Positions 1 through 5,551 are shown, counted from the first letter of the stretch. The stretch: DNA of 5,788 bases from Prevotella sp. UBA3837 (GCA_002392835.1 DGHX01000062.1:1-5788), one strand, 5' to 3'. Numbers and translations are program-made. The notes: generated by a model from the letters alone, not told the origin.

Positions 1-233
1 TTGCGGATGATGTAGTTGCGGCGGTCCTCAATATCGGTAATCCAGCAGCCCCTGTCCTGCCCTTCGCCCGCCGTGGGAGCGCTGAGCGTCACGCGGTCGC
101 CCACGGCCACGGGGTTTGTGCTCCGTATGCCCTTGATACGGAAGTTTCCCTTTACCTTGCAGTCAAGCAACTGGCCATCGTCCGTGCGGACGGTGTACCA
201 GCTGCCTGTGTTCTTAACGACAAGACCTTTCAC
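1..233 (-). CDS. rsgA: Ribosome small-subunit-dependent GTPase A (RsgA), N-terminal part, cut by window edge
   Basis: Only the first 77 codons are present; the gene continues past position 1. The product begins MKGLVVKNTGSWYTVRTDDG and continues through CKVKGNFRIKGIRSTNPVAVGDRV (in pieces: CKVKGNFR at 25-32, IRSTNPVAVGD at 36-46) to an IEDRRNYIIR stretch. This is the N-terminal OB-fold half of RsgA as known from Bacteroides and Prevotella. The circularly permuted GTPase domain and zinc-binding C-terminus lie outside the window. In the family the protein is a GTPase that binds the 30S subunit during late maturation. The chosen start is a GTG at 233, because family members begin MKGLV; an in-frame GTG at 248 would add five residues (MKSEK) and cannot be excluded. 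It lies 32 nt after frr on the same strand, so it is probably co-transcribed with frr. The start sits in a degenerate 7-8-nt repeat, noted separately. Confidence 0.9.
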   Translation of the reverse strand, partial: MKGLVVKNTGSWYTVRTDDGQLLDCKVKGNFRIKGIRSTNPVAVGDRVTLSAPTAGEGQDRGCWITDIEDRRNYIIR

Positions 234-256
234 TTTTTCACTCTTCACTTTTCATT
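228..256 (-). repeat. Short degenerate direct repeat AGTGAAA across the rsgA start
   Basis: Read on the minus strand, four units follow one another: AATGAAA (256-250), AGTGAAG (249-243), AGTGAAA plus one extra A (242-235) and AGTGAAA (234-228). They supply both in-frame GTG start candidates of rsgA (248 and 233) and the only purine-rich sequence that could act as a ribosome binding site. Directly upstream, a 5-bp inverted repeat TAGCG/CGCTA (256-268) spans the frr stop codon. The repeat is seen directly; any role in translation is inference. Confidence 0.6.
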
Positions 257-265
257 AGCGAAGCG

Positions 266-826
266 CTACACCGTCATGATCTCCTTGTTCTTGGCCTCCA
301 TCAGCGTGTCGAGCTTCTTCATCCACTTGTCGTGCACTTTCTGCAGCTCCTGCTCGGCGTCCTTCTCGTTGTCCTCTGAGAGTCCGTCCTTGATGGCCTT
401 CTTCAGCTTGTCCTTGATGTCGGCACGCACATTGCGCACCTCCACCTTGGCCTTCTCGGCTATCTTGTTGCACTGCTTCACCAGGTCGCGGCGGCGCTCC
501 TCGGTGGGCTGCGGAATGGCCAGGCGGATGACCTCGCCGTTGTTCTCGGGCGTAATGCCTACGTCGCTGTCCATGATAGCCTTCTCGATGTCCTTGATTT
601 GCTTGCGGTCCCAGGGCTTGATGGCTATGGTGCGCGCATCAGGACAGTTGACACTGGCCACCTGGTTCAGGGGCACTTTCGAGCCGTAGCTCGACACTCT
701 CACTCCGTCGAGGATAGCCACGTTGGCGCGGCCGGCACGGATGCGGTTCAGCTCGTCCTCAAGGAACATTGCTGCCATCTCCATACGCTCCTCGGCTTTC
801 TGTAAAGTCTGCTTAACGTCTATCAT
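266..826 (-). CDS. frr: Ribosome recycling factor (RRF)
   Basis: The product is 186 residues, matching the usual 185-186 of the family. RRF works in the cytoplasm with EF-G to split post-termination ribosomes so the subunits can be reused. Recognisable blocks are IRAGRANVAILDGVRVSSYG (29-48), the SVNCPDARTIAIKPWD block (58-73), IEKAIMDSDVGITPENNGE (80-98), TEERRRDLVKQ (108-118) and the C-terminal helix region ending KNKEIMTV. The pair of arginines in VRNVRAD (R131, R134) corresponds to conserved domain I arginines. The start ATG at 826 gives MIDVKQ, as in relatives. An in-frame ATG at 850 would add eight residues, but they would come from the end of the upstream small ORF and an AT-rich spacer, so it is rejected. 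There is no Shine-Dalgarno, only an AT-rich leader. It lies 20 nt after the 32-residue ORF and 32 nt before rsgA, which suggests one leftward operon. Confidence 0.97.
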   Translation of the reverse strand: MIDVKQTLQKAEERMEMAAMFLEDELNRIRAGRANVAILDGVRVSSYGSKVPLNQVASVNCPDARTIAIKPWDRKQIKDIEKAIMDSDVGITPENNGEVIRLAIPQPTEERRRDLVKQCNKIAEKAKVEVRNVRADIKDKLKKAIKDGLSEDNEKDAEQELQKVHDKWMKKLDTLMEAKNKEIMTV

Positions 827-846
827 AATTGTATATTTAAAATAAA

Positions 847-945
847 TCACCAGTCATAGTTGTGCTTGCGGTCATACACCGAAACACCCCAATAAAACAA
901 TGTGGCAACTACACCTGTAGCAATAATGAAGTATATCAATCCCAT
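847..945 (-). CDS. Small single-span membrane protein (32 aa), unrecognised
   Basis: A complete ORF of 32 codons plus TGA. The product starts MGLIYFIIATGVVATL, continues FYWGVSVY, and ends in the polar tail DRKHNYDW. Residues 2-24 are hydrophobic and uncharged, long enough for one membrane helix. Positive charges occur only after the helix, so the positive-inside rule predicts N-out, C-in. The ATG at 945 is preceded by AAAAAGGTGAGTGAT; AGGTG at about 6 nt is the best Shine-Dalgarno-like site in the window. A TAnnTTTG promoter element lies just upstream and would give a leader of about 15 nt. The gene is the first cistron ahead of frr, 20 nt away. An in-frame GTG at 954 would give 35 residues. 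I do not recognise a family. It resembles tiny envelope or oxidase-associated subunits only in general form. The evidence is ORF structure, RBS, promoter and membrane-protein composition; translation itself is unproven. Confidence 0.6.
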   Translation of the reverse strand: MGLIYFIIATGVVATLFYWGVSVYDRKHNYDW

Positions 946-965
946 ATCACTCACCTTTTTGCTGA

Positions 966-999
966 CAAAAGTATACAAATTATTTGGTATTTGCAACAA
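966..999 (-). promoter_or_regulatory. Bacteroidetes-type promoter for small ORF-frr-rsgA
   Basis: On the minus strand the -7 element TACTTTTG (973-966) fits TAnnTTTG exactly. A TTGTTG (999-994) ends 20 nt upstream and serves as a -33-like element (consensus TTTG/TTG). Transcription would begin near 958-961, about 15 nt before the ATG of the 32-residue ORF and about 130 nt before frr. The consensus is established knowledge for Bacteroidetes sigma-ABfr; the assignment here is inference from motif and spacing. Confidence 0.6.
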
Positions 1000-1024
1000 T
1001 TTTCTCAAAAAAAACTTTCATCTG

Positions 1025-1056
1025 TTGTGTTTTTCACAAAATAATAGCTACCTTTG
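1025..1056 (+). promoter_or_regulatory. Bacteroidetes-type promoter for the rightward T9SS-cargo/purD array
   Basis: TACCTTTG at 1049-1056 matches TAnnTTTG exactly, with TTG at 1025-1027 about 21 nt upstream as the -33-like element. Transcription would start near 1062-1065, giving a short leader before the ATG at 1077. The -7 box overlaps a 6-bp inverted repeat TGCAAA-AAA-TTTGCA (1055-1069) that also covers the predicted start point, a position where an operator could sit. No PurR-like box was recognised. Confidence 0.6.
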
Positions 1057-1076
1057 CAAAAAATTTGCAGACGACA

Positions 1077-1538
1077 ATGAGTAAATTACGTACAATTCTT
1101 GCAACGATGCTGTTCGCACTGACCAGCATCTCGGCTCTTGCCGACGACTATTGTTACCTCACCATCAGCGGTGACAATGGCCAGAACAGCTACTCCGTAA
1201 GTAGCATTCAGAAAATTACGTTCGACGCCACGAACATGGTGCTCCACCTGAGCGATGGCACTGAGCAGCAGCTGCCGCTGGCCGGCCTGCAGAAGATGTT
1301 CTTCTCAGCCGAAGGCCTGGGCATAGCCACGCCGGGCACAGCACAGTCGAAGATGCACTTCGAGCGCGGCATCCTGCGTGCCGAGCTGGCCAAGGGCGAG
1401 AGCGTTGCCGTGTACAACATGAAGGGCGAGAAGGTGTTCAGCGCCAATGAGAGCGGCACCTACGACCTGACGAGCTTCGCTCGCGGCGTGTATATTATTA
1501 AGGTGGGCCCCGAGGCCCGCAAGGTCATCAACAAGTAA
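1077..1538 (+). CDS. Small secreted protein with type IX secretion (Por) C-terminal sorting-like domain
   Basis: The product is 153 residues. MSKLRTILATMLFALTSISALA is a clear Sec signal peptide (basic start, hydrophobic core, cleavage expected after ALA at 22). Residues 24-77 form a short module with SVSSIQKITFDATNM and LSDGTEQQLPLAGLQKMFFS, a style common in Prevotella surface proteins, though its function is not known to me. Residues 108-153 read SVAVYNMKGEKVFS, YDLTSFARGVYIIKV and finish KVINK. This is the pattern of the T9SS type A sorting domain (hydrophobic YN-xxG-xxV, then a GVYIIKV strand, then a lysine-containing end). By family knowledge such proteins cross the outer membrane by T9SS and are anchored or released. 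No enzymatic passenger is present. The start ATG at 1077 begins the signal peptide; the upstream in-frame ATG at 984 would precede the promoter and is rejected. purD follows after 12 nt. Confidence 0.85.
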   Translation: MSKLRTILATMLFALTSISALADDYCYLTISGDNGQNSYSVSSIQKITFDATNMVLHLSDGTEQQLPLAGLQKMFFSAEGLGIATPGTAQSKMHFERGILRAELAKGESVAVYNMKGEKVFSANESGTYDLTSFARGVYIIKVGPEARKVINK

Positions 1539-1550
1539 ACGACTGTAAGC

Positions 1551-2843
1551 ATGAAGATACTACTCTTAGGCAGCGGCGGCCGCGAGCACGCCCTGGCATG
1601 GAAGATAGCCCAGAGCCCGCGGTGCGAGCAGCTGTTCATAGCCCCCGGCAATGCCGGTACGGGCAGCGTGGGCACCAACGTAGCCATGAAGGCCGACGAC
1701 TTTGAGGCCATCAAGCAGTTTGTGGCCGACCAGGGCATCAGCATGGTGGTGGTGGGTCCCGAGGACCCGCTGGTGAAGGGCATCTACGACGACCTGCGCG
1801 CCGACGAGCGTACCTGCCATGTGCCCGTGATAGGCCCGTCGAAGGCCGGCGCCGTGCTGGAAGGGTCGAAGGACTTTGCCAAGGGCTTCATGCAGCGCCA
1901 CCACATTCCCACGGCACGCTACCAGACCTTCGACGGCGAGCACCTCAGCGAGGGGCTGGCTTTCTTAGAGACCCTGCAGCCGCCCTACGTGCTGAAGGCC
2001 GACGGCCTGTGCGCCGGCAAGGGCGTGCTCATACTGCCCACCCTCGACGAAGCCAGGCAGGAGCTGAAGGAGATGCTGGGCGGCATGTTTGGCAACGCCT
2101 CCAGCCGCGTCGTCATCGAGGAGTATCTCAGCGGCATTGAGTGCTCGGTGTTCGTGCTCACCGACGGCCGCCACTACAAGATTCTGCCCGAGGCCAAGGA
2201 CTACAAGCGCATCGGCGAGGGCGACACCGGGCTGAACACCGGCGGCATGGGCAGCGTGAGCCCCGTGCCCTTTGCCACCGCAGAGTGGATGGCAAAGGTG
2301 GAGCAGCGCATCATACGCCCCACCGTCGACGGCCTGGCCGCCGAGGGCATCGACTACAAGGGCTTTATCTTCTTCGGACTCATCAACGTCGGCGGCGAGC
2401 CGATGGTCATAGAGTACAACTGCCGCATGGGCGACCCCGAGACGGAGACGGTGATGCTGCGCCTGAAGAGCGACATCATAGACCTGTTCGAGGGCGTGGC
2501 CGAGGGCAACCTCGACGAGCGCGGCATCGAGTTCGACGAGCGTGCCGCCGTGTGCGTGATGCTCGTCTCGGGCGGCTATCCGCAGGCCTACCAGAAGGGC
2601 TTCCCCATCACGGGCTTAGACCAGGTGGAGGGCGGCACAGGCCCATCGGTGCGCACCGTGGTCTTCCATGCCGGCACCGCTTCAGGTGCCGACGGCCAGG
2701 TGCTGACGGCCGGCGGCCGCGTCATCGCCGTGTCGTCGTATGGCAGCGACAAGGCCGAGGCCCTGCACAAGTCGTTCACCGAAGCACAGAAGATACAGTT
2801 CACCGGCAAATACTTCCGGCGTGACATAGGAGCCGACCTGTGA
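1551..2843 (+). CDS. purD: Phosphoribosylamine--glycine ligase (GAR synthetase)
   Basis: The product is 430 residues, the usual length. It catalyses 5-phosphoribosylamine + glycine + ATP to glycinamide ribonucleotide, the second step of de novo purine synthesis, in the cytoplasm. Family blocks appear in order: N-domain GSGGREHALAWK (7-18) and VVVGPEDPLVKGI (66-78); ATP-grasp KADGLCAGKGV (149-159), VVIEEYLSGIECSVFVLTDG (187-206), the ILPEAKDYKRIGEGDTG run (211-227), LNTGGMG (228-234) and the metal-binding EYNCRMGDPETE (288-299); C-domain TAGGRVIAV (387-395) and the closing YFRRDIG (421-427). All key blocks are intact. The ATG at 1551 places the GSGGREH loop at the expected position. It sits 12 nt after the secreted-protein gene and overlaps the next gene by 4 bp, so it is very likely part of one transcript driven from about 1025-1056. 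Confidence 0.98.
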   Translation: MKILLLGSGGREHALAWKIAQSPRCEQLFIAPGNAGTGSVGTNVAMKADDFEAIKQFVADQGISMVVVGPEDPLVKGIYDDLRADERTCHVPVIGPSKAGAVLEGSKDFAKGFMQRHHIPTARYQTFDGEHLSEGLAFLETLQPPYVLKADGLCAGKGVLILPTLDEARQELKEMLGGMFGNASSRVVIEEYLSGIECSVFVLTDGRHYKILPEAKDYKRIGEGDTGLNTGGMGSVSPVPFATAEWMAKVEQRIIRPTVDGLAAEGIDYKGFIFFGLINVGGEPMVIEYNCRMGDPETETVMLRLKSDIIDLFEGVAEGNLDERGIEFDERAAVCVMLVSGGYPQAYQKGFPITGLDQVEGGTGPSVRTVVFHAGTASGADGQVLTAGGRVIAVSSYGSDKAEALHKSFTEAQKIQFTGKYFRRDIGADL

Positions 2844-3781
2844 AGCGCCCGCAGAACAAGATAGCCGAAAGCGGCATGACGCTGCCCTTGGCGGCAGCGT
2901 TTGGGCTGGCGGTGTGGCTGCTGTCGGGCCTGACGACCCAACAGCTGTGGCTGCAGTTCGCCTGTCAGGTACTGAGCGTGTACCTGCTCATTGAGATGAG
3001 CAACCAGAACGCGCTGCTGCGTGTGCGCAGCCGCATGGTCTCGGCCACGTTCATCCTCATCACGTCGGCAGCCTGCTTCCTCTTTCCTTCACTCACGGGT
3101 GCCGTGGTGCAGCTCAGCTTCATCGTGGCATTCCTGCTGTTGTTCCAGACCTACCAAGACCCCCTGGCGCTGGGCCGTGTGTTCTACGCCTTCGTCGCCG
3201 TGGGCGTGGGCAGCCTGGCTTATGTGCACGTGCTGTGGTACGTGCCCGTGCTCTGGGTGCTCATGGCCACACAGCTGCAGTCACTCAGCTGGCGGTCGGC
3301 AGCGGCATCGCTCATCGGCCTGGCCACCCCCTATTGGTTCGCACTGATATGGCTCATGACGCCCCTGCCCCACCCCGAGCAATGGTCGCCCGACCTTCAG
3401 CCGCTTGCCCAGCACTTCAGCCAGCTGGCCCTGCTGCGGCTGCAGGCCCCCACCTTCGGCCTGCACTACTACATAGTCTTTGCCCTCACCGCCGTGCTGG
3501 CCGCCACGGGCATGGTGCACTTCTGGAACTACGGCTTCGAGGACAAGATACGCATCCGCCTGCTGTACGGCTTCTTTGCCACGCTGACCATCGGCACGCT
3601 GCTGTTCGTAGCGCTGCAGCCACAGCACTACGACGTGCTCATGCGCGTCGCCTTCATCTGCGCCTCGCCGCTCATAGCCCACGTGGCCACGTTCACCAGC
3701 AGCAAGCTGAGCAACATCCTGTTCTTCGTGGCCCTGGCCGTCATCCTGGCCGTCACCAGCTTTGTAATGCTTAATGCTTAA
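2840..3781 (+). CDS. Polytopic inner-membrane protein of unknown function, translationally coupled to purD
   Basis: The product is 313 residues, dominated by hydrophobic stretches. I count about 10 likely spans, near residues 14-31, 37-53, 67-85, 88-104, 112-129, 131-146, 154-174, 208-226, 241-259, 266-284 and 290-311; a few may be re-entrant or short. A long polar loop rich in P, H and Q (about 175-205) separates two halves. The start is GTG at 2840, overlapping the purD TGA in a GTGA arrangement typical of translational coupling; it gives a basic N-terminus (MKRPQNK). An ATG at 2876 is possible but would drop the twelve leading residues. Bacteroides relatives, as I recall them, carry a similar N-terminus and ESxxTLP motif next to purD. 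I do not recognise a catalytic motif or named family. It lacks obvious transporter signatures, so no function is assigned. Confidence 0.85.
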   Translation: MKRPQNKIAESGMTLPLAAAFGLAVWLLSGLTTQQLWLQFACQVLSVYLLIEMSNQNALLRVRSRMVSATFILITSAACFLFPSLTGAVVQLSFIVAFLLLFQTYQDPLALGRVFYAFVAVGVGSLAYVHVLWYVPVLWVLMATQLQSLSWRSAAASLIGLATPYWFALIWLMTPLPHPEQWSPDLQPLAQHFSQLALLRLQAPTFGLHYYIVFALTAVLAATGMVHFWNYGFEDKIRIRLLYGFFATLTIGTLLFVALQPQHYDVLMRVAFICASPLIAHVATFTSSKLSNILFFVALAVILAVTSFVMLNA

Positions 3782-4226
3782 TATGATTGACTTTCTCATC
3801 AGTTATGGCTACTGGGGCATGCTGCTGGCAGCCTTTCTGGCCGGCAGTTTCTTCCCTTTCAGCAGCGAGGCGGTCATGGTTGGCCTGATGGCCTACGACC
3901 TCAACCCTTGGCTGCTGGGCCTCTACGGCACGGTGGGCAATGTGCTGGGTTCGCTGGTGAACTACTGCATTGGCCGTCTGGGCAAGACGGAGTGGTTCGA
4001 GAAGTACCTGCATGTCTCGCCCGAGGACATGGCGCGCGCCAAGCGCTTCATGGGCGGCCACGGTGCGTGGATGGGCTTCTTCGCCTTCATCCCGCTGTTG
4101 GGCTCCGCCATCACCATCCTGCTGGGCCTCATGCGCGCCAACCCCGTCATCACCTTCATCGCCATCACCCTGGGCAAGATTTTCCGCTACCTGGTGCTCA
4201 TCTACGCCTTCAACGTGTTCACATAA
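3774..4226 (+). CDS. DedA/YqaA-like small membrane protein (SNARE-associated superfamily)
   Basis: The product is 150 residues, the short YqaA-like length rather than the 200+ of full DedA proteins. Features: an N-terminal hairpin-like hydrophobic segment (YGYWGMLLAAFLAGSFFPFS) with E32 just after it; a glycine-spaced helix GTVGNVLGSLVNYCIGRLGK (52-71); the segment FFAFIPLLGSAITILLGLMR (102-121), equivalent to the DedA F/P-G-x-R re-entrant region but lacking the usual arginine, as in YqaA-type members; and a last helix at 126-148. DedA proteins of other clades are implicated in lipid-carrier or phospholipid flipping; whether this subgroup does that is unknown. The start is ambiguous: ATG 3774 overlaps the upstream stop by 8 bp, while ATG 3783 (one base after that stop) would begin MIDFLIS, as I recall for relatives. 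It is the last gene of the rightward array, followed by a strong hairpin. Confidence 0.85.
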   Translation: MLNMIDFLISYGYWGMLLAAFLAGSFFPFSSEAVMVGLMAYDLNPWLLGLYGTVGNVLGSLVNYCIGRLGKTEWFEKYLHVSPEDMARAKRFMGGHGAWMGFFAFIPLLGSAITILLGLMRANPVITFIAITLGKIFRYLVLIYAFNVFT

Positions 4227-4288
4227 GCAGGGAGAAGGCAAGGGAAAGCGACACAAATGCTCCGGCACACAGCCGCGACATAAGGAAA

Positions 4289-4326
4289 GACGACCAGAAA
4301 GGAGCCTCATGTCCTTTCTGGTCGTC
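4289..4326. terminator. Bidirectional intrinsic terminator between convergent genes
   Basis: A perfect 15-bp inverted repeat has left arm GACGACCAGAAAGGA (4289-4303), an 8-nt loop, and right arm TCCTTTCTGGTCGTC (4312-4326). A further GAAA/TTTC pairing (4285-4288 with 4329-4332) is possible across a 2-nt bulge. It lies 62 nt after the last rightward gene and 37 nt after the stop of the leftward lipoprotein gene. U-tracts are short on both sides (TTTC forward, TTTCC reverse), so termination efficiency is uncertain, but position and stem strength fit shared termination. Confidence 0.8.
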
Positions 4327-4333
4327 CGTTTCT

Positions 4334-4367
4334 GTGCACTGTGCCTTTATGTGCACTATGCCTTTAC
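4334..4367. repeat. 17-bp tandem duplication at the 3' end of the lipoprotein gene
   Basis: GTGCACTGTGCCTTTAT (4334-4350) is followed immediately by GTGCACTATGCCTTTAC (4351-4367), differing at two of 17 positions. Each unit contains GTGCAC, a 6-bp palindrome. The TAA stop codon of the minus-strand lipoprotein gene (4366-4364) lies inside the right-hand copy. Confidence 0.7.
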
Positions 4368-5551
4368 TGCAGCTTCTTCTCGAGCGAGCTCAGCAGCATA
4401 TCGGCCTTGCTGTCGTTGCTGAGGGCCTTGATGCCTGCCTGCACCTTCAGCAGGTCAGCCTTCGTGCCAATCTTCTCTATCACGTCGATGGCAGCCGAGC
4501 GTCCCAGCCATTCGGCATTGGGGTCGAGTGCGATGTCCTGCATCAGCTTCACCCAGGCAGCGTCGGAGTAGTAGGTGGCCCTGGCCTTCCAGTCAGCTAT
4601 GCCATCTTCGCTGCGATTCTTCAGCTCACCCACGCTTGTCCAGTCGGGCACATGCTTCGTACGAGGTTTCTGCGACAGGTACTTCACCGTGGCGTCGTAG
4701 GCCTTCTTGCTGGTGCGCTTGTGGAACGGATAGTCATACCACATGTAGTACAGTCCGCGGGCAGCAGCGCTGTGCAGCCTGTAGAGCGTGGTGTCGTTGA
4801 GCACCTTCACCAGCTCATCTACGTATGACTCGTCGTTCAGACGTCCTACGCCGGTGAGGGCGCACTTACGCACGTCGTCGTCGCTGTCGCTGAGCAGCGG
4901 CAGTGCAGCCTCCTTCACGCCCTCAACGCCCTCGCTCCAAGGATTGCAGATGGCGATGGCAGCCTCTTTCCTCACAAACTTGCTGGCACTCTTGGCTTGC
5001 TCGAACACAAAGGGTGCCACGCCTTCCTTCGTCAGCTCGTTTGACACCGCCCTGATGCCATGGCTCAGCACGAAGGGGTTGGTCTCGCCCTCCAGGGCCT
5101 TGAGCAGCTTGTTGACATTCTCCTGGTTGACTCCGAAGAGCGAGGTGAACTGGCTCATGGCCATTCCCTTCACCTGCGGCGACGTGCTGGTGAGCAGCTT
5201 CTCCTGAATGGCGCTGGCGTTGGCCGGGCTCTTGTGGCTGCGGAACAGCTCCCTGATGGCCTTCAGCTCGTCGGTGTTCTCCAGGGTGTTCTCATCCTCG
5301 TTGATGTTCACCTTCGAATAGGCCATCCACAGGGCCTCGTACTCCACGTCGGTCAGCGATTCCTTCTCGGCGGTCTTGATCATGCTCTTCAGGCCATCGG
5401 CGGTGAAGGGCACGCTGTTGAGCAACTGCATGGCGGGGCTTTCATCCTGTCCGTTTGTACTCCCGGCAGCATCCTTGCTGCCCTTGCCGCCACAGGCTGT
5501 CACTGCAGCCAGGGCCAGTGCCATTGACATGGCTAAGATTGTTTTCTTCAT
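4364..5551 (-). CDS. HEAT-repeat-like lipoprotein
   Basis: The product is 395 residues. It begins MKKTILAMSMALALAAVTAC, a lipoprotein signal with lipobox VTAC and the lipidated cysteine at 20, followed by a flexible Gly/Ser/Lys/Asp-rich linker (21-40). The mature part is almost all amphipathic helix. Residues about 112-270 contain repeated helical pairs typical of HEAT/armadillo-like folds, for example FVRKEAAIAI (192-201), DVRKCALTGVGRLND (226-240), YVDELVKVLND (243-253) and LHSAAARGLYYMW (259-271). Another helical pair lies at 332-395. HEAT-like scaffolds usually bind other proteins; no enzyme motif is seen. The CGGKGSKD start lacks a clear acidic surface-export motif, so inner or outer membrane placement is open. 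The ATG at 5551 starts the signal peptide directly; no Shine-Dalgarno is seen. It is monocistronic within the window and convergent with the DedA-like gene. Confidence 0.85.
   Translation of the reverse strand: MKKTILAMSMALALAAVTACGGKGSKDAAGSTNGQDESPAMQLLNSVPFTADGLKSMIKTAEKESLTDVEYEALWMAYSKVNINEDENTLENTDELKAIRELFRSHKSPANASAIQEKLLTSTSPQVKGMAMSQFTSLFGVNQENVNKLLKALEGETNPFVLSHGIRAVSNELTKEGVAPFVFEQAKSASKFVRKEAAIAICNPWSEGVEGVKEAALPLLSDSDDDVRKCALTGVGRLNDESYVDELVKVLNDTTLYRLHSAAARGLYYMWYDYPFHKRTSKKAYDATVKYLSQKPRTKHVPDWTSVGELKNRSEDGIADWKARATYYSDAAWVKLMQDIALDPNAEWLGRSAAIDVIEKIGTKADLLKVQAGIKALSNDSKADMLLSSLEKKLQ

Noticed and set aside
827..850. Upstream in-frame ATG (850) as start of frr
   Set aside because: It would add eight residues not found in RRF and overlap the stop of the small ORF; ATG 826 gives the family N-terminus and length.
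984..1076. Extended N-terminus (ATG 984) for the secreted T9SS-type protein
   Set aside because: It would place translation start upstream of the predicted promoter and hide the clear signal peptide that begins at 1077.
862..1084. Two 60-codon plus-strand ORFs in the divergent intergenic region
   Set aside because: They overlap both promoter candidates and the opposite-strand small ORF; they have no ribosome binding site and their sequence is what AT-rich DNA gives by chance.
2141..2824. Long plus-strand ORF of 227 codons overlapping purD in another frame
   Set aside because: It is arginine- and histidine-rich, has no domain, and lies wholly inside an unmistakable purD; it is a by-product of GC-rich codons.
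3281..4310. Antisense ORFs of about 170-180 codons opposite the two membrane-protein genes
   Set aside because: Their composition (E, Q, H, G, R rich, no hydrophobic core pattern) mirrors the complement of membrane-protein codons; no start context or promoter supports them.
3908..4828. Plus-strand ORF of 306 codons running from the DedA-like gene through the terminator into the lipoprotein gene
   Set aside because: It crosses a strong terminator stem and two supported genes in other frames, and its translation resembles no protein family.
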